Counted from the first letter of the stretch, positions 7,715 to 16,728 are shown. The stretch: DNA of 47,462 nt from Aureimonas sp. Leaf427 (GCF_001425485.1 NZ_LMQW01000014.1:1-47462), one strand, 5' to 3'. The notes: generated by a model not told the origin, from the letters alone. Program-made: numbers and translations.

Positions 7715-9252
7715 CAGGCTGCAAGCTCCATGATCTTGACTTGATCGGCTTCGACGCGATCCAGGATGCCGGACATGCGACCCCGTCGCATCGTCATGAT
7801 ACGGTCGCTCATTCCAAGAATTTCAGGCAGTTCCGAGGAGATCATGATGACCGCCAGACCTTCAGCAGCAAGGCTGGAAATCATGCGGTGTATTTCCGCC
7901 TTCGCGCCGACGTCGATGCCCCGCGTAGGTTCGTCGAGGATAAGTATCTTGGGCTTCGTCAACAGCCAGCGGCCGATCAAGACCTTTTGCTGATTGCCGC
8001 CGGATAGGTTCAGGATACGCTCGCCCATGTCCGGCGTCTTGACCCGCAGCTGCTCGGACATCCGTGCGCAATCCTGCGAAAGCCGCCTCTGTTCAATGAA
8101 GCCTCCCCGGGCATAATCCCGCTGAAGTGCCGCCAGCTGCATGTTCTCCTGGATGTCCAGAAGCAAGAAGCACCCGGTATCCTTCCGGTCCTCGGTCAGA
8201 AAGGCCATGCCGTGTCGCATGGCGACAGAGGGTGACCTAACCTCGATGGTTTCACCGTAGAGTTTGATGGTTCCGGATGTTGCCGGCGTGACGCCGAAGA
8301 TCGTTTCGGCGATGTTCGAGCGACCAGCACCGACGAGACCGGCAATGCCCAGGATCTCCCCCGCACGCAGCTTAAAAGAGACATCTTCGAAGACACCCTT
8401 AAGCCCAAGGTTCTCGACCTCGAGTACCGTCTCGCCGATCCTGGCTTCCACCTTGGGAAACATCTGTGAAAGCTCGCGGCCGACCATCATACGGATGATG
8501 TCGTCGCGCGTGACATCCGCGGAGGAGTGGGTTCCGATGTATTTGCCGTCTCGAAAGACTGATACCTCGTCGGCGATCTCGAATAGCTCATTCATCTTAT
8601 GAGTGATGTAGACGATCCCCTTGCCGTCCTCACGCAGCATGCGGATGATGCGGAATAGGTGCTCGACCTCTCGCTCTGTGAGTGCCGAGGTCGGCTCGTC
8701 CATGATCAACACCCGGGAGTCGTATGAAACCGCCTTCGCGATCTCCACCATCTGCCGCTCGGCGACGGTGAGGTTGCCAACCTTTTCATCAGGGTTCAGG
8801 CTGATCGACAGCCTTTCGAAAAGCTCAGCGGTTCGGCTGTGCAGCTCCCCGTGATCTATGAAACCGAACCGATTCCGCGGCTCGCGTCGGATCCAGATGT
8901 TTTCAGCGATCGTCATGGGAGCCATCAGGTTGAGTTCCTGATGAATCATCGCGATGCCATGTTCGAGCGCATCGAGCGGCCCGGATAGCCTGGTGGGCTT
9001 CCCGTTGATTTTCAGCGTGCCTCCGCTTGGAGGATGGATGCCAGCAATGATTTTCATCAAGGTAGATTTGCCGGCGCCGTTCTCACCCATCAAGGCGTGG
9101 ACGGTACCCGGACGCAGCCTGAACGATACGTCGTCGAGGGCGAGAACGCCGACAAACTCCTTACGAACATTCTCGACTTCCAGGAGGTACTCGGATCTAG
9201 GGCTTCCCGTTGAAGCCGGAACGCTCGGGGCGTCAAACGAGGCGGCCGCCAT
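7714..9252 (-). CDS. Sugar ABC transporter ATP-binding protein with two ATPase domains (RbsA/MglA type)
   Basis: A 512-residue double ATPase of the CUT2 class. The first domain has an intact Walker A (GENGAGKST, about 57-65), a degenerate signature ([15 protein letters not shown]) and Walker [12 protein letters not shown]. The second has a divergent Walker A (GLVGAGRSN), signature LSGGNQQKV and Walker [13 protein letters not shown]. This asymmetry is normal for RbsA-like proteins. It sits between the binding protein and the permease, which it overlaps by one base, and energises import of a monosaccharide or polyol-like ligand. Confidence 0.95.
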   Translation of the reverse strand: MAAASFDAPSVPASTGSPRSEYLLEVENVRKEFVGVLALDDVSFRLRPGTVHALMGENGAGKSTLMKIIAGIHPPSGGTLKINGKPTRLSGPLDALEHGIAMIHQELNLMAPMTIAENIWIRREPRNRFGFIDHGELHSRTAELFERLSISLNPDEKVGNLTVAERQMVEIAKAVSYDSRVLIMDEPTSALTEREVEHLFRIIRMLREDGKGIVYITHKMNELFEIADEVSVFRDGKYIGTHSSADVTRDDIIRMMVGRELSQMFPKVEARIGETVLEVENLGLKGVFEDVSFKLRAGEILGIAGLVGAGRSNIAETIFGVTPATSGTIKLYGETIEVRSPSVAMRHGMAFLTEDRKDTGCFLLLDIQENMQLAALQRDYARGGFIEQRRLSQDCARMSEQLRVKTPDMGERILNLSGGNQQKVLIGRWLLTKPKILILDEPTRGIDVGAKAEIHRMISSLAAEGLAVIMISSELPEILGMSDRIMTMRRGRMSGILDRVEADQVKIMELAA

Positions 9253-9344
9253 GTCTTCGTACCTTCCAAGATGCGCTAAAGGGGCCCATAGCCAAGCCGA
9301 CCGACACCGGATGCGCCCGGAGGCGCATCCACAGCCAAGAGGGA

Positions 9345-10283
9345 TCAGTTTTTTGCGAGGTAGGTTTCGACGTTCGTCGGCGTCACGAGTTCGTAGGGGA
9401 TCCAGTCCGGCGATTGCACCGCCTCGCCCTTCGCGAGCTTCATCGCATCTTCGAGCGAGTTCCTTCCCTGGCCGATAGCGTCCTGAAACACGGTGACCTT
9501 AAGGTCCCCCTGCTGCATGTAATGCATCGCCTCGCGCGTAGCATCGATGCCGGCTACTACGATGTCCTTCATGTCCAAGCCTGCCGCCTTGAGCGAGTTC
9601 ACGGCGCCGATAGCCATTTCGTCATTGTTGGCTATGACGGCTGCCGGCGTGTGGCCAGCCGTGATCCAGTTTGTCATCAGGTCCTGCGCCTTCACTGGAT
9701 CCCAGTTAGCGGACTGCTCATCGAGCACCTTCATGAACTTGCAGTCGGGAGTTGCGGCAACGTCGTGGATTGCCTTGCTGCGCAAGACGGCAGTCTCGTT
9801 CGCGAGAATACCTTGAATGATCAGGATGCCCGCTTCCTCCGTCTTGCCAGCTTCCTTGAGCAAACGGCAGACTTCCGTCGCCTGCAACGTCCCAGCAACA
9901 TACTCGTCAGAGCCGACGAAAGCGGCCTTGGGGCCGAGCTCCTTCAGGTCGCTGGGCGTGTTGTTCACGTAGACCAGCGGGATCCCGGCGTCAGCAGCCA
10001 TCTTGGTAATTGTTGGGGTCGCAGATGTTTCCACCGCATTCACGATGATGGCGTCCACTTTGGCGGCAATGAAGTTCTGGACCTGCGACAGTTGACGGCT
10101 GACGTCGCCTTCAGCGAACTCGACTTGTAGCGGCTGCTGAGCCTTGTCCGCAGCCTCCTGCATTCCCTTCACCAGAACGACAAGGTTCGAGTCGCTGTGA
10201 GAGATCGAGGCGCCGATGTTTCCGGCAAAGGCGCTCGACGCCGACATGGTCGCCAGCACGGCGATAAGAGCAACCTGCTTCAT
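9345..10283 (-). CDS. Sugar ABC transporter periplasmic substrate-binding protein (RbsB family)
   Basis: A 312-residue type I periplasmic binding protein. Residues 1-20 form a signal peptide ([20 protein letters not shown], cleavage likely after AFA). The mature part carries the Peripla_BP_4 pattern: [38 protein letters not shown] in lobe 1, then [21 protein letters not shown] and [15 protein letters not shown] in lobe 2. The ligand is not identifiable. The neighbouring Gfo/Idh dehydrogenase and isomerase/epimerase genes argue for a sugar, cyclitol or polyol. It is the first transporter gene, 141 bases after the isomerase, with the ATPase 92 bases downstream. Confidence 0.95.
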   Translation of the reverse strand: MKQVALIAVLATMSASSAFAGNIGASISHSDSNLVVLVKGMQEAADKAQQPLQVEFAEGDVSRQLSQVQNFIAAKVDAIIVNAVETSATPTITKMAADAGIPLVYVNNTPSDLKELGPKAAFVGSDEYVAGTLQATEVCRLLKEAGKTEEAGILIIQGILANETAVLRSKAIHDVAATPDCKFMKVLDEQSANWDPVKAQDLMTNWITAGHTPAAVIANNDEMAIGAVNSLKAAGLDMKDIVVAGIDATREAMHYMQQGDLKVTVFQDAIGQGRNSLEDAMKLAKGEAVQSPDWIPYELVTPTNVETYLAKN

Positions 10284-10424
10284 TTCAATACCCCATTGCC
10301 AACGGGTGTCCGGGGCACCCTTTCACGTCCGGATCGCCCTTCAACAAGGGACCTGCTTGTACTTGCACCCTCGGGCGGGCACGGACGAGAACCCGCCGAG
10401 CCCGCCGATAAGGACGCTCAATCG

Positions 10425-11273
10425 TCAGCGAGCGTTTGCTGCATCTACCAGCGGCTTCATGTATTCCATGCAAGTACGGGCCACGTAGTCGGGTTCGATT
10501 CCCCGGCGGTGAAAGCCGCACTCCATCGAAAGATAGCCATCGAAATCAGTATCGCGTAGAGCGTCGACCAGCGCCTTGAAGTCTCCGCGGCCTTGGCCCG
10601 GTGGCAGACGGTGATCGTCCGAGATGTGCAGGTGAACCAAGTTCTTGCCCATCCGATAGACGTAGTCGCTCATCACCTCGTTCATTGTGATAACGTGATG
10701 AGTGTCGAACATCAGGCGGACATTCGGCTCTCCGACGTCTTCCAACATGTTCATGCAATCTTCGCAGGTATTGACGATGTTGCTGTCTTCCGGCGTCGGC
10801 TCGATGACGATCTCGACTCCATGATCTTGTGCGAACCGTGCAATCTCGGCGATTGCGTACCGCGCCCATTCCCATGCTTGCCGCTGGGTGGTGCCGAAGA
10901 TGAACCAGCCCGGAAGGCAAACGAGACGCTTGCCGCCCCAGTCCGCGGTCAGTTTCACCATGTCCTTATAATGATCGATGGACCACTGCCTCTCCTCCGG
11001 AATGGGGGATGCAACGTTATTGCCTGGTCCACCGCCATGAGCTGGCAACATCGCCGCCAGTTTGAGGTCCTCATCCTCCAGCAGCTGACGGATGTCCTTG
11101 CGCCGCTGAGCACTCAAGGTCGGCGGAAAAACGTGCGGACTGGCCGCTCCGATCTCGATGCCTTCGTAACCAGCGCGCTTGATGCGTTTGATTGTTTCCT
11201 CGAGCGTATAAGCCGGCAACCAGGTAGGGTTGCTGGCATAAGGCCAAGTGTGGAAGGCAAGTTTCAGCGTCAT
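10425..11273 (-). CDS. Sugar phosphate isomerase/epimerase family protein (AP-endonuclease-2-like TIM barrel)
   Basis: About 282 residues starting MTLKLAFHTWPYASNPTWLP. The AP_endonuc_2 TIM-barrel fold is indicated by GYEGIEIGAASPHVFPP in strand 2, IVIEPTPEDSNIVNTCED (metal-ligand Glu), RLMFDTHHVITMNE (Asp and His ligands), LVHLHISDDHRLPPGQGRGDF (His) and YLSMECGF (Glu near the C-terminus). These are the positions of the usual divalent metal site of IolE/IolI/xylose-isomerase-like epimerases. It is encoded between the dehydrogenase and the transporter. A 2-keto-sugar or keto-inositol epimerisation after oxidation by the Gfo/Idh enzyme is the natural inference. The ATG at 11273 was preferred to 11300. 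Confidence 0.9.
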   Translation of the reverse strand: MTLKLAFHTWPYASNPTWLPAYTLEETIKRIKRAGYEGIEIGAASPHVFPPTLSAQRRKDIRQLLEDEDLKLAAMLPAHGGGPGNNVASPIPEERQWSIDHYKDMVKLTADWGGKRLVCLPGWFIFGTTQRQAWEWARYAIAEIARFAQDHGVEIVIEPTPEDSNIVNTCEDCMNMLEDVGEPNVRLMFDTHHVITMNEVMSDYVYRMGKNLVHLHISDDHRLPPGQGRGDFKALVDALRDTDFDGYLSMECGFHRRGIEPDYVARTCMEYMKPLVDAANAR

Positions 11274-11347
11274 CAACGTTTCCCGAACTTGGAAGATCAA
11301 CTGACTGCCAGTGTGCAGTCATAGGACGATCATTGGTTTGCGCTGCG

Positions 11348-12511
11348 CTAGGCCGCGTTGCGCTTGACCTTCTGCCAGTCGCTCTTCTCGCCGGAAACGA
11401 GGATTGCGTCGGCGATCCGCTCGATCTGGACACCGTCGGCGAAGCTCGGCGCACCCTGCGTTCCCGCCTTGATTGCCTGCAGGAAGTTGTACCATTCCAA
11501 CGATTTGATATCGATGTAACCCTGCCCCATCCCCGCAATCGGCCAAAGCAGATCGCCGTAGGGCTGGCTCGGTCCGGAGTAAATCGTACGGAAACCAACG
11601 GTATCTTCGGGATCATCGGCAAAGGCGACCCGTAGTTCGTTCAGACGCTGATAATCGAACGCAATCGTGCCCTTCGTGCCAGCGATCTCAAACCCCAGCT
11701 GGTTATGGTGGCCGTAATGGTTGCGCGTAACCTCGATGGTGCCGAAGGCTCCGCCATCGAACTTGATCATGGTAAGTGCATGGTCGTCGACGTCCACTTT
11801 ACCCATTTCGGTAGAAGCTTCTGCCTTTTGACCGAAGGCCTGGCCTGCAGGTAGCGGCCGCTCAGCGATGAACGTCTTGACGATCGCGTTGACCTCATCG
11901 AACTCGCCGACAAGAAGACGCGCGGCATCGATGACGTGAGTACCGATGTCGCCGAGCGCGCCAGAACCCGCCTTCGCCTTGCTGTAACGCCATGTCAGCG
12001 GCCGCTTCGGATCGACGCCCCAGTCCTGCAGGTAGTAGCCGCGGAAGGTGAGGATCTTGCCGATACGACCTTCATCGATCAAGCGCTTGGCCATTTGAAT
12101 GGCCGGCGTGTGTCGGTAATTGTAGGAGATCATCGTCACGACCCCAGCCTGCTCGGCAGCGGCCAACATTTCCTCTGCTTCAGCGACGGTCATCGACATT
12201 GGCTTCTCGCAGAGAACGTGCTTTCCCGCCTTTGCGGCCGCGATCGCGATCTCGGCATGGGTGTCGTTCGGCGTGCAGATGTCCACGATGTCGATGTCGT
12301 CTCGGGCGACAACTTCGCGCCAGTCCGTCGCATACTCGGTGAAGCCGTATTGCTCCGCGGCACCCTTCGCCAGCTCCTCGGTCACGTCAACGACGACCTT
12401 ACGCTGGACTGGAACCGGAGAGCCGAACAGGATCGGCACAACCGCTGTGGCGATTGAATGGGCCTTCCCCATGAATCCCGTACCAATCAGTGCGATGTTT
12501 AGCGTCTTCAA
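11348..12511 (-). CDS. Gfo/Idh/MocA family oxidoreductase
   Basis: An NAD(P)-dependent dehydrogenase of 387 residues. The Rossmann motif IALIGTGFMGKAHS comes at residues 5-18, followed by the DVTEELAKGAAEQYG, VDICTPNDTHAEIAIAAAKAGKHVLCEKPMS block with the catalytic Lys of EKP, and GDIGTHVIDAARLL with the catalytic Asp and His. I place the start at a TTG (12511), because GGGGAG lies 7 bases upstream and the protein then begins directly at the Rossmann strand. The in-frame ATG at 12613 would add 34 unlikely residues. It is the first gene of the long leftward operon and probably oxidises a ring or chain hydroxyl of the imported sugar or cyclitol. Confidence 0.93.
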   Translation of the reverse strand: MKTLNIALIGTGFMGKAHSIATAVVPILFGSPVPVQRKVVVDVTEELAKGAAEQYGFTEYATDWREVVARDDIDIVDICTPNDTHAEIAIAAAKAGKHVLCEKPMSMTVAEAEEMLAAAEQAGVVTMISYNYRHTPAIQMAKRLIDEGRIGKILTFRGYYLQDWGVDPKRPLTWRYSKAKAGSGALGDIGTHVIDAARLLVGEFDEVNAIVKTFIAERPLPAGQAFGQKAEASTEMGKVDVDDHALTMIKFDGGAFGTIEVTRNHYGHHNQLGFEIAGTKGTIAFDYQRLNELRVAFADDPEDTVGFRTIYSGPSQPYGDLLWPIAGMGQGYIDIKSLEWYNFLQAIKAGTQGAPSFADGVQIERIADAILVSGEKSDWQKVKRNAA

Positions 12512-12598
12512 AAAAATTCTCCCCGCTTTTGCGGAATCAATTTCACACCCGAGAGTGCCGGCTATCAAAACTGCGGCCAACAGGCTGTCCGCCTGTGA

Positions 12599-12612
12599 TG
12601 TAAACGTTGCCA
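12599..12612. promoter_or_regulatory. Candidate LacI-family operator of the long catabolic operon
   Basis: TGTAAACGTTGCCA lies 15 bases downstream of the TTGACA box and about 90 bases before the first gene. It matches the LacI/PurR-type pattern TGTNAACGNTNNCA, shares 11 of 14 bases with the site in front of the lacI gene (21666-21679) and 12 of 14 with the copy in acoA (6530-6543). Placed over the -10 region, it would allow repression. Confidence 0.5.
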
Positions 12613-12627
12613 TTGGCGTCCTATGGC

Positions 12628-12633
12628 TGTCAA
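12628..12633 (-). promoter_or_regulatory. Candidate -35 box of the long catabolic operon
   Basis: TTGACA reads on the minus strand, about 120 bases before the TTG start of the Gfo/Idh gene. The expected -10 position falls within or beside the LacI operator at 12599-12612. No good TATAAT match is visible there, so the promoter may be weak or need activation. Confidence 0.4.
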
Positions 12634-13148
12634 CAATGTATTTGCAAATAGATTACGCTGCAGCGCACTGTCGCCTAAAACTTAGGCTGCTGCCTTTCTG
12701 CTAGCCACTTCAGTGCTCAGGATGTGGCCGTCACGAGATAAAAGACAATATACTTCTACTGAATTTACTGATTTCGCTGTATAAACCGTAGTAAAGGGGC
12801 GCATCGTCTAGAAGACAGCTTAGATTGATTGGGATTATTTCTTATTTCATCGTAAATTTCGCGCAGAAAACTTCCTGTACGCTTGATTCTAGCATAGGAA
12901 GGACAACGCAAAGGGCAACTGATATTTTGCTGAGCGTCATCTGCTCTGAACCGAAACGGACAGTCCGGCGGAATCTGTCCATGCACTTTGTGGTTAACGT
13001 TGCAGTGCAGCACACCCGATCATTCCGCTTCGCGGAGTTGGACGAATAACCGCGTCCCTCGTGTTATGTGGATCGCTTATCAATTCAGCGCGGGAGATGA
13101 CCGTGCGCACTCCGACTTCGAGGGGGATTACGAGGCTCTAAGCTGCCT

Positions 13149-13616
13149 TTAGACAGTGAGTTCGAATAATGCCTCAATCTCTACTGCCATTCCGGATGGC
13201 AGGGACGGGCTGCCTGTCGCAATGCGTGCGTGAATGCCTCGCTCTCCGAAAACGCTCTTCATGAGGTTAGAAGCCGCGTTCATCACGGCCGCGTGGCGTT
13301 CGAAGTCGGGCGTGCACCGTACGATCCCTGCCAGCCGCACCACACGCGCGACGGAGGCGATCTCGCCGCCGCACGCATCGCTCACCTGCCGCAGGATGTT
13401 GAGGCCGCAGATCTGCGCGGCCTTCTCGCCGTCCTCGAATGAGAGGTCGCCACCAACCGTTCCTTTGTAAGCAAGTGCTCCCCTGAGGCGCGGCCCCTGC
13501 CCGGCAACGAACAGGAGGTTGCCCGTACGTACGAAGGGAGTGTAGCTTCCCTGCGGTACATTCGGCTCGGGAAACTCGAAGCCGAGTTCCGCAACCCGGT
13601 CCTTGATTGTCGCCAT
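13149..13616 (-). CDS. RidA family protein (YjgF/YER057c/UK114)
   Basis: A 155-residue RidA-like protein starting MATIKDRVAELGFEF. Family blocks are FPEPNVPQGSYTPFVRTGNLLFVAGQGP near the start and, later, VVRLAGIVRCTPDFERHAAVMNAASNLMKSVFGERGIHARIATGSPSLPSGMAVEIEALFEL. Archetypal RidA carries an Arg that hydrolyses imines, in an IVRCTP-like context. Here an Arg is present in VRCTP, but the longer 150-residue form belongs to the Rid4-7 type groups, whose function is less certain. It is the last gene of the leftward set after the DUF4392 gene and downstream of a PLP dehydratase, which would release enamine or imine intermediates that RidA proteins remove. Confidence 0.9.
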   Translation of the reverse strand: MATIKDRVAELGFEFPEPNVPQGSYTPFVRTGNLLFVAGQGPRLRGALAYKGTVGGDLSFEDGEKAAQICGLNILRQVSDACGGEIASVARVVRLAGIVRCTPDFERHAAVMNAASNLMKSVFGERGIHARIATGSPSLPSGMAVEIEALFELTV

Positions 13617-13626
13617 ATTCGGGTTC

Positions 13627-14694
13627 CTATTTGATCTGACGCCAGTCGCCGCTGTCGCCTTTCCAGTTGGTGGAATGGCCGAGCGCGCGCATGACGCTGC
13701 CTCGTAATGCCGTGACGAGGCCGAACCATTCGTCGGCATGGATGCCATCGACCGCAGGCTCTGGCGCCATGAACATGCCGTCTACCCCGCCGAAGGTGAC
13801 ACAAAGTTCAATACAGCGCTTCTCCAGCGATGGCTCATGAAAGACGACCGGATTCTCCAGGAGGCAGGAGAGCGCGGCAACTAGCCCAGTGGCACCCCAG
13901 TTCGATACATTGGCGATGATCAGATGGTCGGCGGCGGTCGCGGCGCCGACGCCTCCGCGGCCGGGAATGCCGCAGTCTTTGGCTTTCGGAGAAAAAGTAG
14001 GCAGCGCCTCGGCAATGACGCCCATACCGAGTTCATTACCGCCGTCTCCGATGGCGATGAAAGGGATGTCCTGCTCCTGTGCGTTGCGAAAGAACTGATC
14101 GAGATCCGCGACCATCCCGTCCAATGGACGGCCACCAAGGCCGTGATACAATCCGTTCGCGTTGGCTCCCGGGCGTTCAATCGACAGCACCAACGAGGGT
14201 CGCGTCTCACTGAGTAATGCATCGGTCGCTGCCTTGCAGCCGACCGCATCTTTCGGCACTGTGCGAACGTATACGGGGCGAACGAACTCGATGGACCGGA
14301 TCTGCCCATCTTCCGGAAAGGGCAATGGTGCCAGACCGGCGCCGCGGCAGGTGCCGACCATCATCTCTTCCCAGTCATTGTCGACAAGGATGACCGTTTC
14401 GATCCCAAGACCGAGGAAGAGCGCTCTTGCGATCAGTGCAGCCCCGACTGGGCCGTCGGTTTCCGGGACCCCCGCGCCTTCAGGAAATCCGGTTGCGATT
14501 ACGACGGGTCCCTTTCGCTGCCGCACCGCATCTACGATAATCTGAGCGGCCTGCATGCAAGAGGGACCAGGCTGTTTGTCCTGCAAAGCGGCATAAAGGT
14601 TGGTGATCAACCCAACTCCGGTGAGATCAATCGCCATGAATTTTTCGATTGTCTCAGAAACGAGATCGTATTTTTTTGTATTCTTCTGGAGCAT
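13627..14694 (-). CDS. DUF4392 glutamate cyclase-like protein (C-terminal half of D-glutamate cyclase)
   Basis: A 355-residue stand-alone DUF4392 protein. Conserved parts include VVIATGFPEGAGVPETDGPVGAALIARAL, ETVILVDNDWEEMM, SLVLSIERPGANANGLYHGLGG (Glu-Arg-Pro), the Gly/Asn block FIAIGDGGNELGMG and NWGATGLVAALSCL. In animals this domain is fused behind DUF1445 in DGLUCY, which converts D-glutamate to 5-oxo-D-proline. Here the two halves are separate genes about 11 kb apart. The gene lies 9 bases after the serine/threonine dehydratase gene and 10 bases before ridA, and faces the PxpABC 5-oxoprolinase genes. A role in D-glutamate or related amino acid conversion is inferred; the bacterial proteins are barely characterised. 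Confidence 0.9.
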   Translation of the reverse strand: MLQKNTKKYDLVSETIEKFMAIDLTGVGLITNLYAALQDKQPGPSCMQAAQIIVDAVRQRKGPVVIATGFPEGAGVPETDGPVGAALIARALFLGLGIETVILVDNDWEEMMVGTCRGAGLAPLPFPEDGQIRSIEFVRPVYVRTVPKDAVGCKAATDALLSETRPSLVLSIERPGANANGLYHGLGGRPLDGMVADLDQFFRNAQEQDIPFIAIGDGGNELGMGVIAEALPTFSPKAKDCGIPGRGGVGAATAADHLIIANVSNWGATGLVAALSCLLENPVVFHEPSLEKRCIELCVTFGGVDGMFMAPEPAVDGIHADEWFGLVTALRGSVMRALGHSTNWKGDSGDWRQIK

Positions 14695-14703
14695 GGCGGG
14701 TCC

Positions 14704-15705
14704 TCAGGCGATGTAGCTTGCGAACTTGTCGGGATCGACGTTGCCGCCGCTTAAAATCACGGCAACGTTCTTGTTTCTTACGTCCAACTTGCCAGAAAGG
14801 ACGGCTGCCAGCGCTACTGCACCGCCGGGCTCGACCACCAATTTCAGTTCGCTGTAGGCGAATCGAACCGCCTCGATGACTTCCGTATCCGTGGCGCTTA
14901 GCCCGCCAGCAAGATGGGCGCTGCAGACGGGAAGAGTGTAAAAGCCAGGCGTCGGGACAAGCAGGGCGTCGCAAATCGAGAGGGCAGAAGGATCGTTTCT
15001 CTGCGGTTTCCCGCTCGCAAGCGAACGTGCCATGTCGTCGAAGTCAGCGGGCTCGACGCTGTAGACGGCTGTTCCCGGGGACGCCCCGGTCACGGCGACA
15101 GAGGTACCGGCCACGAGCCCGCCGCCGCTGCAGCATGCGAGAACGGCGTCGAGTTTGATTCCAGCTTCTTCCGCCTGTTCCACGATCTCGAGCCCGACCG
15201 TTCCTGCCCCCAGAATAATGTCTGGGTCGTCGTAGGGAGGGACAATCACCGCGCCTGTCGTGGCGGCGATCTCAGCACCGATCGCTTCGCGCGTTTCCTT
15301 CGTCTTGTCGTAAAGACGCACTACCGCGCCATTGGCACGTGCGCCGTCGATCTTGGTCTTCGGCGCTTCCTGGGGCATCAGTATCGTTGCTTTCACCGCC
15401 TGACGCGAAGCGGCGTAGGACAATGCGAGCGCGTGATTTCCTGAAGACCAAGCAACAATCCCGTTCTTTCGCTGGACTTCGTCGAACTGCAGGATCCGGT
15501 TCAGGGCGCCGCGAAACTTGAACGATCCGGTGGTCTGTAGCGTCTCCGCCTTCAGCCAGATCGTACCACCGAGGCGATCGTCCAGTCGCTCGCTTCGAAG
15601 TAGCGGCGTGCGAACGATCTTTCCTCGTATCCGCTCGTGGGCTGCCCTCACGTCGTCAAGGGTGGGATTGAAGTCGTGATAGTATGTGGATGGCACGTCA
15701 AGCAT
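14704..15705 (-). CDS. PLP-dependent threonine/serine dehydratase (or serine/aspartate racemase-type) enzyme
   Basis: A fold-type II PLP enzyme of 333 residues. The cofactor lysine is Lys63 in SFKFRGA. The SSGNHALALSYAA block binds the substrate carboxylate, and ACCSGGGLVAG is the glycine loop that holds the PLP phosphate. The length lacks a C-terminal ACT regulatory domain, so it resembles catabolic threonine dehydratase, threo-3-hydroxyaspartate dehydratase or serine racemase. These cannot be separated by eye. The ATG at 15705 has GGAG about 8 bases upstream. It is the first enzyme gene downstream of a LysR regulator and sits 9 bases before DUF4392. Dehydratase products (enamines) fit with the RidA gene in the same set. 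Confidence 0.9.
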   Translation of the reverse strand: MLDVPSTYYHDFNPTLDDVRAAHERIRGKIVRTPLLRSERLDDRLGGTIWLKAETLQTTGSFKFRGALNRILQFDEVQRKNGIVAWSSGNHALALSYAASRQAVKATILMPQEAPKTKIDGARANGAVVRLYDKTKETREAIGAEIAATTGAVIVPPYDDPDIILGAGTVGLEIVEQAEEAGIKLDAVLACCSGGGLVAGTSVAVTGASPGTAVYSVEPADFDDMARSLASGKPQRNDPSALSICDALLVPTPGFYTLPVCSAHLAGGLSATDTEVIEAVRFAYSELKLVVEPGGAVALAAVLSGKLDVRNKNVAVILSGGNVDPDKFASYIA

Positions 15706-15778
15706 CGAGCGTTCTCCTTCAGTGCTCGATCGTAGGGTCGACGATTATCAAACTCCAATACGGATGTAGTATCCGCTC

Positions 15779-16675
15779 CTATAAGCTGGACTTATACTCA
15801 CTGCTGCAAATCTGGGCCCTGAGCGCGAGATCGTGCAGCAGCGCATCATCAAGAGCGTGTATGTAGCACGCGACAAATTCGAGGGGCTTCAAGCCAATCT
15901 CGACACCAAGTCGCACAAGGTCGCCGTCAGCCAGCTCAGCACGCACGATCTCGGTGGGAATCAACGCGACCCCAATTCGGTCTCTTGCCATCTTCACCAT
16001 TGTACTCAGGGACGCGTTCGCGAAAATTCGCGGCGGTCTCATTATGATCTTGGCAATCACCTCCTTGACTGTCGTGAATGGATAGGTCTCGCGCGGATAC
16101 GTGATGATCGGAAAGCCGGCGACGTGGTCGATGTCGGTCCGCCATTCCTCTGGAACAAGGTCGGGATGGGCCACGAAGGACAGCGGGTAAGCGTTCAATG
16201 GCAGGCTTGCGCATCCCGGATCGCCGGATGGGCCGAGCATGAAAGCGAGATCGATCTCTTTCGCCTGAAGCGCTTGGTGCATTCGCGGAGAGATATCCAC
16301 GGTGATGTCGATCGTCAGGTTCGGCATCTCGGAATGGATGCCCTCGATGAATTTCGAAAGCCACGTATGTACGATCGTCTCGGAAACGCCGAGGGACACG
16401 GTGCGTCGCACGTTTGGTCCCCGCGCCAGTTCACTTTCCATCCGTGCCCTGAGCCGCATGAACTGTTCGGCGTACTGATATACCAGTCGCCCGTATTCGC
16501 TAGGCAGGCAGTTTCGAGTGGGCCTTAGTAGCAGTTCATGACCGACGCGCTGCTCCATCGCTGCGAGGCGCTGGGAAACAGCAGGCTGACTCGTGCCGAG
16601 ATGCTCCGCGGTGCGGCTGAAGCTCCTCAGTTCGACAACCCAAAAGAATATCTCCAATGAACGCATGTCGAGCAT
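15779..16675 (-). CDS. LysR family transcriptional regulator
   Basis: A 298-residue LysR regulator. The N-terminal winged helix-turn-helix spans residues 1-60 (MRSLEIFFWVVELRSFSRTAEHLGTSQPAVSQRLAAMEQ), followed by the linker helix and a periplasmic-binding-type effector domain (TVSLGVSETIVHTWLSKFIEGIHSEMPNLTIDITVD, LAFMLGP, IGVALIPTEIV). It is encoded in the same direction as, and 73 bases upstream of, the PLP dehydratase, rather than divergently as is common. It probably controls the dehydratase-DUF4392-RidA set, with an amino acid or keto acid as effector. Confidence 0.93.
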   Translation of the reverse strand: MLDMRSLEIFFWVVELRSFSRTAEHLGTSQPAVSQRLAAMEQRVGHELLLRPTRNCLPSEYGRLVYQYAEQFMRLRARMESELARGPNVRRTVSLGVSETIVHTWLSKFIEGIHSEMPNLTIDITVDISPRMHQALQAKEIDLAFMLGPSGDPGCASLPLNAYPLSFVAHPDLVPEEWRTDIDHVAGFPIITYPRETYPFTTVKEVIAKIIMRPPRIFANASLSTMVKMARDRIGVALIPTEIVRAELADGDLVRLGVEIGLKPLEFVACYIHALDDALLHDLALRAQICSSEYKSSL

Positions 16676-16728
16676 ATGATGGATCCTCGTTCCAACGATC
16701 GGACATGCCGGCAGGGTGCCTAAACGTT

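Larger units (their letters stand above)
12512..13148. other. Intergenic region with the promoter of the long leftward operon
   Basis: This stretch lies between the ridA-like gene (3' end) and the Gfo/Idh gene (5' end). It is richer in A+T than its surroundings, especially 12640-12900. On the minus strand it holds a TTGACA box and a LacI-type operator. The short frames within it have no coding character, start signal or recognisable product, so I call no gene. Confidence 0.6.

Noticed and set aside
12991-13004. TGGTTAACGTTGCA as a fourth LacI operator
   Set aside because: When aligned at the centre, it shares only about 9 of 14 bases with the other sites, so it is close to chance.
12765-13049. 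Two overlapping frames of 74-82 codons in the 12.5-13.1 kb gap
   Set aside because: They overlap on opposite strands in an A+T-rich promoter region and resemble no protein.
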